A DNA stretch of 30,970 nt from JAFGED01 sp964551295 (GTDB taxonomy: Bacteria > Chloroflexota > Anaerolineae > B4-G1). Positions 1-6,615 of this stretch are shown here, piece by piece (position 1 is the stretch's first letter; each line of letters opens with the position of its first letter). The notes under the pieces are model-generated. The model was not told the DNA's origin. It made no database searches and worked only from the letters and a program-made list of their open reading frames with translations. Location of the stretch: NCBI GenBank assembly GCA_964551295.1, contig CAZKDJ010000029.1, positions 1-30,970 on the forward strand, given 5' to 3'. Position numbers and translations under genes: made by a program.

Positions 1-271
1 TAGCGGCCAGTTGTTCGGCCGGCGTCATGCCATCGGGCGGGGGCTCTAATACTTTGGCTGCCAACTGGCGGCGCAAACCAGATACGCGGATCATGAAAAA
101 CTCGTCCAGATTGCTGGCAAAGATGGAGGCGAACTTGACCCGTTCCAGGAGTGGGTGGTTCTCGTCCATCGCCTCTTCAAGTACGCGGTCGTCGAATTGC
201 AGCCGACTCAGTTCGCGATTGATATAAAGTTTTGGGTCATCCAGGTCGACGGTCTTTGCTTTGGCTGTCAC
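1..271 (-). CDS. ppk1: Polyphosphate kinase 1 (PPK1), N-terminal fragment cut by the window edge
   Basis: Only the first 90 codons lie in the window; the gene continues beyond base 1. The frame opens with GTG at 271-269 and reads MTAKAKTVDLDDP, then YINRELSRLQFDDRV and a block containing HPLLERVKF and NLDEFFMIRVSGLR. These are the signature N-terminal blocks of PPK1, the membrane-associated enzyme that makes long-chain polyphosphate from ATP reversibly via a phosphohistidine. The catalytic histidines lie outside the window. The GTG overlaps the TGA of the upstream PPK2 gene by four bases (GTGA), and an AGGTG ribosome-binding site lies four bases upstream, so translation is probably coupled. 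It is the last visible gene of a polyphosphate operon. Family identity is very secure; the length cannot be judged. Confidence 0.93.
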   Translation of the reverse strand, partial: MTAKAKTVDLDDPKLYINRELSRLQFDDRVLEEAMDENHPLLERVKFASIFASNLDEFFMIRVSGLRRQLAAKVLEPPPDGMTPAEQLAA

Positions 272-1029
272 TTTTCACCTTTTTTTCTTTTCTTGGGCCT
301 GATGTCCGCCGGTTGATAATCGAGTTCTGTGCTCAGAACCTCGACCAAGGTGCGCAGCGTCTTGACCCGCGCGAACCACTTGTCGTTTCCCTCCGCGATC
401 GTCCACGGCGCCGTCACCGTGCTGGTTTTGAGCAGCATGTCATTTACCGCCTCTGCATACGCATCCCACTTCTCCCGGTTGCGCCAGTCCTCGTCGGTCA
501 ACTTCCAGGCCTTGTAGGGAATTTCGCGGCGTGCCTCAAAACGGTTCAACTGCTCTTTTGGGCTAATGTGGATCCAAAACTTGACCACGATCATGCCAAA
601 GTCAACCAATTGGCGTTCGAACTCGTTGATCTCGCGGTAGGCGCGCTTCCACTCAGCTTCGGTGCAGAATCCCTCGATCCGCTCTACCATCACCCGGCCG
701 TACCAACTGCGGTCAAAGACTAACACCTGCTTCTCGTCCGGGGGTTTCAGCCGCCGCCAGAAGCGAAACAGGTAGTGGTGGGTGGCATCCTCTCCCTTGG
801 GCGCAGCGATGGAAAAGACCTCGTAGCCGCGCGGGTCGAGTTTCTCGGTGACGCGCTTGATGTTGCCGCCCTTGCCTCCGGCGTCCCAGCCTTCGTAGAC
901 CACTATCAGCGTTCGCTTCTGCACGTACAGTTGATAGGCTAGCTCGCGCAGTTGTAGCTGATAGTGCAGCAGGTTCTGCACGTATTCCTCTCGCGTTAGC
1001 TGTTTGTTCAGATCGATTGTTTCCAACAT
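268..1029 (-). CDS. ppk2: Single-domain polyphosphate kinase 2 (PPK2 family)
   Basis: A 253-residue cytoplasmic P-loop kinase predicted to phosphorylate nucleotides with polyphosphate (or run the reverse reaction). Walker A GWDAGGKG is at residues 47-54 and the family motif FDRSWYGR at 105-112. The blocks ERIEGFCTEAEW and DEDWRNREKWDAY closely resemble, from memory, the C-terminal catalytic half of two-domain polyphosphate:AMP phosphotransferases. The AMP, ADP or GDP preference cannot be read from sequence. I chose the ATG at 1029, preceded by AGGAG eight bases upstream and aligned with its paralogue (both begin MLE.(V/I)DL). The frame stays open upstream to 1530, but that extension overlaps the neighbouring PPK2 and does not resemble any protein. 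It starts four bases after the upstream gene's stop. Confidence 0.93.
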   Translation of the reverse strand: MLETIDLNKQLTREEYVQNLLHYQLQLRELAYQLYVQKRTLIVVYEGWDAGGKGGNIKRVTEKLDPRGYEVFSIAAPKGEDATHHYLFRFWRRLKPPDEKQVLVFDRSWYGRVMVERIEGFCTEAEWKRAYREINEFERQLVDFGMIVVKFWIHISPKEQLNRFEARREIPYKAWKLTDEDWRNREKWDAYAEAVNDMLLKTSTVTAPWTIAEGNDKWFARVKTLRTLVEVLSTELDYQPADIRPKKRKKGEK

Positions 1030-1033
1030 CGCG

Positions 1034-1819
1034 CTACTCCTCTGCCTCGGGTTCCAGTTCGGCGGGATGCGGCGTCGTATCGTCGCGCAGCGCTGGCAGC
1101 GCCACGCCGCGTTTATCGAGTGCTTCTTCCAGGTGGCCAACGATCGTCTGAAAGATCTTGACCCGCGTCCATCGGCGGTCGGTCGCCTCGACAATTGTCC
1201 AAGGCCCCCATTCCGTTTCTGTGCGCTCGAGCATCTCTTCGACGGCCAGCAGGTACACACCGTATTTGCGGTGATGTTCCCAATCCTCCGATTGGACGTG
1301 CCAACTCTCAAGAGGGTCCTTTTCCAGCTTTTTGAAGCGCTTTTTCTGCTCTTCTTTGCTGATGTGCAAGAAGAACTTGACCACCACGTAGCCGTCGTCG
1401 GCGATGGTGCGCTCAAAGTTGGCGATGTCGCGGTAGGCCTTGCGCCACTCTTCCTCCGGCGTGAGTTCCTCGACGCGCTCCACCAGCAGGCGCCCGTACC
1501 AACTGCGGTCAAAGATAGCCATCTCGCCATAGTTGGGCAGCTTGAGCCAAAAGCGCCACAGCCAGGGCATGTGTTTTTCGTAAGTGCGAGCCTCTTGGAT
1601 GGCGTGGAGCTTGAAGCCGCGTGGGTCGAGCCGTTGGGTGAGCAGGTTTATGGACGTCCCTTTGCCTGCGGCGTCCCAGCCTTCGAACAGGATCACGCTG
1701 GGGACGTTCGCATCCCAGCAGGCCTTTTGCAGGTCGTACAATCGGTTGCGCAGGTGAGGTAATTGGGCTTTATACTCTTTCTTGGTCAGTCGTTTACTCA
1801 GGTCCACCTTCTCGAGCAT
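1034..1819 (-). CDS. ppk2: Single-domain polyphosphate kinase 2 (PPK2 family), second copy
   Basis: A 261-residue PPK2-family kinase with Walker A GWDAAGKG at 47-54 and FDRSWYGR at 103-110, followed by LVERVEELTPEEEW and a lid-like basic stretch (KKRFKKLEKDP). The C-terminus has a short acidic tail absent from the neighbouring copy. It is clearly diverged from the downstream PPK2, especially around HMPWLWRFWLKLPN, so the two may use different acceptors (for example AMP versus ADP). The start at 1819 has a strong AAGGAGG seven bases upstream. The gene lies 12 bases after the polyphosphate glucokinase stop, within the polyphosphate operon. Family call is secure; substrate class is not determined. 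Confidence 0.93.
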   Translation of the reverse strand: MLEKVDLSKRLTKKEYKAQLPHLRNRLYDLQKACWDANVPSVILFEGWDAAGKGTSINLLTQRLDPRGFKLHAIQEARTYEKHMPWLWRFWLKLPNYGEMAIFDRSWYGRLLVERVEELTPEEEWRKAYRDIANFERTIADDGYVVVKFFLHISKEEQKKRFKKLEKDPLESWHVQSEDWEHHRKYGVYLLAVEEMLERTETEWGPWTIVEATDRRWTRVKIFQTIVGHLEEALDKRGVALPALRDDTTPHPAELEPEAEE

Positions 1820-1831
1820 GTTGAGCCTCCT

Positions 1832-2563
<732 letters not shown>

Positions 2564-2578
2564 AACGCCTCCAATTGG

Positions 2579-4480
2579 TTACAGCATTTGCTGCAGCGTC
2601 ATCAGTGCCGCTGCCACAAGCCGGCCAAAGTCTGGGTTCTGGATTTGCGCCCAGGCCTGGGGAAAGGTGTCCACTAGGTGCTGAAGCTCGATCTGCCGGG
2701 CGGCCAGGTAGGCCGCCACCCCCGGTGCGACAATGGGCTCTGCTGGCGGCGGAACGACCTCCTCGGTCTGGGCGTGGCCCCAAGTGCCCCACGTCATAAA
2801 GTCGCGCAGCAGGTTGCTGGCCACCACCGCATCCTGGAGATCGCCCAGATGGTCTTGTAGCCCCTTGATCTCTTGGATCGCGTCCTTGGCCTCGGGACCG
2901 AGCACCTCTTGGAAGTACTCTAGTGTATACCGCAGCCCTTTGGACGCTATGCGGAGCTGATGCAGCCGCCCTAACGGAACGTCCTCGCCGGTCACCCACT
3001 CGTCGTAGGCGCGCACGGCCACCAGCCGCTGGTAGACGAGCACCGGCACGACGTGGCGCAAGCGATTGGGTATCGGTTCACCTTTTTTGGAGAACGGTGG
3101 CAGCGCCCCGGCATCGGGTGTTTGCAGGAACTCGCTGAAGCGTTCCTTGAACTGGACGTAACGCTCGCTATCCAGATAGGCGTTCATCTTTTCCCTGGCC
3201 CGTTCTCGTTCGGTCTCCCAAACGGCGCGCAGTGGCTCCAGGTCGTTCTGTCGCTCCGGAGGCAGCGTCTCCAGGTACTGCTGGGTCTTTTGCCAGAAAA
3301 CGTCCAGGTCGCGCACGGCGCCCAGCGTGCGGCCGGTGCGGCGCAACCCTTTGAGGAATGCTTTCATCTTGCCCATGTCGAGATAGTCGCCAAATACCCG
3401 AAAGGCGGCCCGCATGCGCCGGGTGGCCACGCGCATGTCGTGCAATTCCTCGATGTCCTCGCCCTGGCGGGTGCCTGGTTCGTGGTGCAGCATGCGCAGG
3501 AAATGGTAGTAGAACGTCTTGCGGGCGGCCTCGGCCATCGTGTCGTCTGCGTCCAAACCGGGCTCTTTGGGTAGCTTGGGAGCTTTTGGCGGTTTGGGAG
3601 CAGCTTTTGGCTGGGGTGGGAGTGGTGGTGGTGCGACCTCGACCAAAACGCGGGAGGGAAAGACGTCCAGCCGCTTTTCGCGGAAGGCGGCCAGCCAGTA
3701 TCGCACGCGCCGTTCGGATAGACCGGCCTGCTTGCCTGCCTCAGTCTGTGTCTGGTCCTCGTCCAGCGCCAGTAGGGCACGCGCGCGCCGGCCGTACATA
3801 TCATCCCGCCCCGCAATCTGCGCACACGCCTCTCGTTCTTGCGGCGTCAGCAGAGTGGGCGCTGGGGGCGCCTCGCCCAGCGCTTCGAGCGCCCGTTCGA
3901 ACTTGGAGCGAGGCTCGGGTGTCAAGCCCCATTCCTCCTGGAAGTGGACGGCGATCTCTGCCATGTCGCTCTCGGTTCCGCGCGGCGTCAGCTCCGCTTC
4001 CAGTTCAAAGTAGACCTGCTCCTCATCCTGCACGGTCAGGTGAACCTCGTCCAGGCTCAGCTCGGCCACCAATCGCCTGTTCTTGCGCATCGGGCGAACG
4101 GTGCGCGTCTGTTGCAGCGCTAGGAGCGGGATCAGTTGAGCTTTGCCGACCAGTTGCAGCACGCGGTCGCAAACTGGACTGGCGGGCCATTCGGTCGGCG
4201 GCAGGTTCTCCGGTAGCAGGATCTCTAGCTCCTCCCGTCGATGGACTGCGCCTTCAGCGCTGCCGAGGCCTTTGAGGGTGATCAATACGCCGTCGTCTTG
4301 CGTGCGTCGGCGGCAGGCGTAGCCGGCGGCCAGGATCACGCGTTCGGCCGTATCCACGTACGTGTCTTGTACGTGTTTCGTCCGCCCTGCTGCCAGAGTG
4401 AAAGCGGCCAGTCTTTTGACTGTCTGTAGACGGTGGAGGATTTCCGCGGTGGGTACTGCAAACTTGGCTTCGATTTCCAC
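2579..4480 (-). CDS. CYTH-HTH-CHAD fusion protein (polyphosphate-associated)
   Basis: A three-part protein of 633 residues. Residues 1 to about 200 are a CYTH (triphosphate tunnel) domain starting with the hallmark ExExK (MEIEAKF), with later charged strands such as ELEAEL. Residues about 212-280 look like a homeodomain-like helix-turn-helix (GRRARALLAL, then QAGLSERRVRYWL). A Pro/Lys-rich linker follows at about 282-310, then a CHAD domain with its conserved histidine-basic helices (LHDMRVATRRMR near 347 and LHQLRIASKGLRY later). CYTH proteins bind or hydrolyse triphosphate and CHAD domains bind polyphosphate, which fits the operon. The GTG at 4480 was chosen because GAGGTG precedes it and it places ExExK at the N-terminus. 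ATG at 4492 is possible; ATG at 4531 is unlikely, being only a few bases from the predicted transcription start. Confidence 0.9.
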   Translation of the reverse strand: MEIEAKFAVPTAEILHRLQTVKRLAAFTLAAGRTKHVQDTYVDTAERVILAAGYACRRRTQDDGVLITLKGLGSAEGAVHRREELEILLPENLPPTEWPASPVCDRVLQLVGKAQLIPLLALQQTRTVRPMRKNRRLVAELSLDEVHLTVQDEEQVYFELEAELTPRGTESDMAEIAVHFQEEWGLTPEPRSKFERALEALGEAPPAPTLLTPQEREACAQIAGRDDMYGRRARALLALDEDQTQTEAGKQAGLSERRVRYWLAAFREKRLDVFPSRVLVEVAPPPLPPQPKAAPKPPKAPKLPKEPGLDADDTMAEAARKTFYYHFLRMLHHEPGTRQGEDIEELHDMRVATRRMRAAFRVFGDYLDMGKMKAFLKGLRRTGRTLGAVRDLDVFWQKTQQYLETLPPERQNDLEPLRAVWETERERAREKMNAYLDSERYVQFKERFSEFLQTPDAGALPPFSKKGEPIPNRLRHVVPVLVYQRLVAVRAYDEWVTGEDVPLGRLHQLRIASKGLRYTLEYFQEVLGPEAKDAIQEIKGLQDHLGDLQDAVVASNLLRDFMTWGTWGHAQTEEVVPPPAEPIVAPGVAAYLAARQIELQHLVDTFPQAWAQIQNPDFGRLVAAALMTLQQML

Positions 4481-4542
4481 GATGCACCTCATATCGCGTT
4501 TTTCGCAGAGCGTGGCTTTTGGGTAGAGCAATTTCTGATGAT

Positions 4543-4571
4543 ATTATACTCTGTCTTGGTGGGGGCTGCAA
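4543..4571 (-). promoter_or_regulatory. Sigma-70-type promoter of the polyphosphate operon
   Basis: Reading the minus strand, a -35 box TTGCAG (4571-4566) is separated by exactly 17 bases from a perfect -10 TATAAT (4548-4543). Transcription would start near 4536, about 55 bases before the chosen GTG of the CYTH-CHAD gene. No other promoter of similar quality was seen in the short gaps further down the operon. Confidence 0.65.
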
Positions 4572-4601
4572 CAGGTGTTGGAGGAGTGGGGTGCTGGCGC
4601 G

Positions 4602-5459
4602 CTATGTGAGTGATTTTGCTCTCGCCATCTCGATCACGCCGTCTTCCGCGATGGGGTAGAGGCGGTTGCAGTTTGGACAGTGGAATCCGTCGGTCGCGCG
4701 TTCTATCCGTCGGGTGCAGGTGGGGCAGCGGAGGGTCTCGGGCAGCGGTCGGACGCCGCCGCCTTGGGGCTTGCCGGACTTGATCGCCCAGACCAGGTCA
4801 TAGTCCATTTGCCAGATCTGTGCTTTGATGTCCTCGAGTGGGAACTGGCGCAGCAGGTCTTTGAACTCGTCGCGCGGAAACGCTCGCTTGGGCAGCAGCT
4901 TTGCATCGCGCCCGACGCGGTTGGTCGTCAGCAGCACGCCGCCGGGCCGCAAGACGCGCACCAGTTCAGACAGCACCTCTCGTGGATCGGGCATGAACTC
5001 GAGCGCTTCCAGGCAGGTCACGGCGTCGAAGGTGTCATCGTCAAAGGGTAGGTTGCGCGCATCCTGCAAGATGTACGTCAGCCGATCGGCGAATTGGGCG
5101 GTTCTATCGACGGCCTCGGCTAGCATGCGGCGCGCGAGGTCGAGGCCGATGACGCGCCCCTCGAAGGGCGGCTGGCGCAGGAGCGCGCGGGGTAGTCTGC
5201 CGGTGCCTGTCGCCACATCGAGCACCAGGGGCGCGGGGATCAACTCCAGCGAGCGGGCCAGGGGCAGGCCGAGGAACCACTGCTCGTCGCCCGGGTTGTA
5301 CTGCTTGATGCGCTCGTAGGCTTTTGCCGACCAGTTGTACATCAGGGCTACGATGCGTGGCCCCAGATAGGTGCCCTCGGCGATGATCAGCTGCCAGTAG
5401 GCCAGCAAGCCCAACGCAACCAAGATGAGTAGGCCAAGCCCCAGCGCGCCCCAGATCAT
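4602..5459 (-). CDS. Membrane-anchored class I SAM methyltransferase with Trm112-like zinc ribbon
   Basis: A 285-residue protein. Residues about 2-26 are one hydrophobic helix, so the catalytic part should sit at the membrane, probably on the cytoplasmic face. A class I methyltransferase domain follows: motif I VLDVATGTGR at 79-88, acidic loop IGLDLARRM, DARNLPFDDDTFD, and the post-motif LRPGGVLL. The C-terminal 45 residues form a zinc ribbon (CPTC, then CPNCNRLYPI.EDG) resembling Trm112/UPF0434 proteins, which activate methyltransferases. The start at 5459 overlaps the upstream TGA as ATGA, implying translational coupling; the frame is open further upstream but only in antisense-like sequence. 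The substrate is unknown; quinone, lipid or small-molecule methylation are all possible. Confidence 0.85.
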   Translation of the reverse strand: MIWGALGLGLLILVALGLLAYWQLIIAEGTYLGPRIVALMYNWSAKAYERIKQYNPGDEQWFLGLPLARSLELIPAPLVLDVATGTGRLPRALLRQPPFEGRVIGLDLARRMLAEAVDRTAQFADRLTYILQDARNLPFDDDTFDAVTCLEALEFMPDPREVLSELVRVLRPGGVLLTTNRVGRDAKLLPKRAFPRDEFKDLLRQFPLEDIKAQIWQMDYDLVWAIKSGKPQGGGVRPLPETLRCPTCTRRIERATDGFHCPNCNRLYPIAEDGVIEMARAKSLT

Positions 5460-6361
5460 AGCGCCCACGCTGTGAGCAGCATCGCCGTCATCAACCAGGG
5501 ACGGGTGTGGCACACGTACCAGTCTGCCGGCTGGCCGCGCTTGATCCAAGGAAGCAGCGCCAACTGCGGGACCAAGAGTAGTACGAGACCACAGGCGGCC
5601 AAGGCGGTCAACGGCTGGTTCAGCGCAACAAGGAGCGCCACTGCCAGGAGTTGCCCGCCTGCTGCTAAAATGCGTCCTCTAGATAATTCGATTTTCCAGG
5701 CAGCGCCCCAGGCCAGGCCCAGTGTCAGCGCCAGAATGCTGGAGTTGGGCGTGAGCGTTCCAAATGCGCAGTGTCCGGCCAACCAGGGCAGGGTCACGGC
5801 GACGACGGCGTCCCATCCCGGCGTGGGTCGTCCGCTACCGCTCTTCCAGGCCAGTCCCAACTGCATCACCGCGACGGTGCCCACGCTGATCAATACCAGC
5901 TCTGATCCCAGCAGCACTGCGAGCACGAGTGTCACGGGCAAGGTGACGATAATCGTCGTCAGCGCCGGGCCACGATCGAGCCAGAAGAGGTGACGCCACC
6001 AGGCGCGGAATTGCCCGAACCAACGGAACACGCGATCGCCGGGCGAGTCGGGCAGCGTGTAGGGAGGTTTGGCAATGCGCTCGCCGAACTGCCAGTGCCG
6101 CCAGCGGCGCAACGGTGTGGCCCAGTCGATGCCCCCGATGGCGGTCCACAGCGTGCCCCAACAGCCGTCCGCCAGCAGGATGAGCAGAGCCAGTCGCAGC
6201 CAGTCTGCGCCCTGCCAGCCAAAACCGCCCGAAGCGACGACGCCGCACAGAGCTGCCCAGGCCGGGCTCAACCACGTGGTCGGATCGGCCAGCCGCGCCT
6301 GGAGGCGGATCAGGCCGCCGGAGGTCGGGTGGGAGCGAATTGAGTGGGGGTTCCTCTCCAT
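5456..6361 (-). CDS. Polytopic membrane protein of unknown function
   Basis: A 301-residue, strongly hydrophobic protein with roughly seven or eight membrane helices (for example around LRLALLILLADG, ALTTIIVTLPVTLVLAVLL and LALTLGLAWGAAW), separated by short basic loops. A longer Trp- and Arg-rich loop (RRWRHWQFGERI to WWRHLFWLDRG) lies after the first two helices. I do not recognise a family. It is the first gene of a two-gene unit: its TGA overlaps the ATG of the membrane-anchored methyltransferase, so the two products may act together at the membrane. A TATAAT box lies only about 11 bases before the ATG, so the mRNA would be nearly leaderless. An internal start cannot be excluded. Confidence 0.75.
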   Translation of the reverse strand: MERNPHSIRSHPTSGGLIRLQARLADPTTWLSPAWAALCGVVASGGFGWQGADWLRLALLILLADGCWGTLWTAIGGIDWATPLRRWRHWQFGERIAKPPYTLPDSPGDRVFRWFGQFRAWWRHLFWLDRGPALTTIIVTLPVTLVLAVLLGSELVLISVGTVAVMQLGLAWKSGSGRPTPGWDAVVAVTLPWLAGHCAFGTLTPNSSILALTLGLAWGAAWKIELSRGRILAAGGQLLAVALLVALNQPLTALAACGLVLLLVPQLALLPWIKRGQPADWYVCHTRPWLMTAMLLTAWAL

Positions 6362-6371
6362 AGACGTGAAA

Positions 6372-6400
6372 ATTATACCACAGGTTGCCCCATTTGACAG
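6372..6400 (-). promoter_or_regulatory. Promoter of the membrane protein / methyltransferase pair
   Basis: On the minus strand, CTGTCA (6400-6395; four of six consensus bases) is 17 bases from a perfect TATAAT (6377-6372). The start point would be near 6365, just four bases before the ATG at 6361, giving an essentially leaderless transcript. The -35 box overlaps that of the divergent stressosome promoter. Confidence 0.5.
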
Positions 6401-6423
6401 ACTGGCGCAAGATGGTGTATACT
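6394..6423 (+). promoter_or_regulatory. Promoter of the stressosome operon
   Basis: A perfect -35 TTGACA (6394-6399) is separated by 18 bases from TATACT (6418-6423). It is the best promoter-like sequence upstream of the RsbR-like array, and no convincing promoter was found in the short gaps between the later genes. Transcription from about 6430 would give a leader of about 185 bases before the first sensor gene. Confidence 0.65.
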
Positions 6424-6505
6424 TTGTTTAGGTGGTTGATTCGTGAGGGGAGGAAGCATTTTCGTCGATTGAGTTTGCTGATTGGATCGTTGTAAGGGGC
6501 AATTT

Positions 6506-6553
6506 ATGGGAGTCTTGCGTCGCTGGTCCCATACGCGCTTTTCCTCAAGGTAA
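6506..6553 (+). CDS. Putative 15-residue leader peptide
   Basis: A mini-frame reads MGVLRRWSHTRFSSR and ends with TAA at 6551-6553. AAGGGG at 6494-6499 sits six bases before its ATG, good ribosome-binding-site spacing. It ends just four bases before an intrinsic terminator hairpin, the layout expected of a translation-controlled attenuator. Four of its 15 residues are Arg. Its first codons also pair with TCCCAT at 6527-6532 (ATGGGA at 6506-6511), so the ATG could be hidden in a hairpin. So short a frame could arise by chance, so confidence is low. Confidence 0.3.
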   Translation: MGVLRRWSHTRFSSR

Positions 6554-6557
6554 ACGG

Positions 6558-6590
6558 CCAGGTTGCCTGTGAGCTGCCTGGTTTTTTGTT
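6558..6590 (+). terminator. Intrinsic terminator / attenuator in the leader of the stressosome operon
   Basis: The arms CCAGGTTGC (6558-6566) and GCTGCCTGG (6573-6581) pair over nine positions with one G-U and one U-U, around a six-base loop. Six T residues follow (6582-6587), then GTTT. It lies between the only good promoter and the first large gene, so it either ends a short leader RNA or works as a conditional terminator. Confidence 0.65.
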
Positions 6591-6615
6591 TATGTGTGTT
6601 CGATGGGGGCGTCTT

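Noticed and set aside
1030..1530. N-terminal extension of the downstream PPK2 frame (open to 1530 on the minus strand)
   Set aside because: It overlaps the other PPK2 gene out of frame, and its translation is Arg/Ser/Thr-rich without family resemblance. The ATG at 1029 has a good SD and matches the paralogue's start.
3358..4275. Plus-strand open frame of 305 codons opposite the CYTH-CHAD gene
   Set aside because: Arg/Ala/Pro-rich antisense translation over a gene with clear domain motifs; an artefact of high GC.
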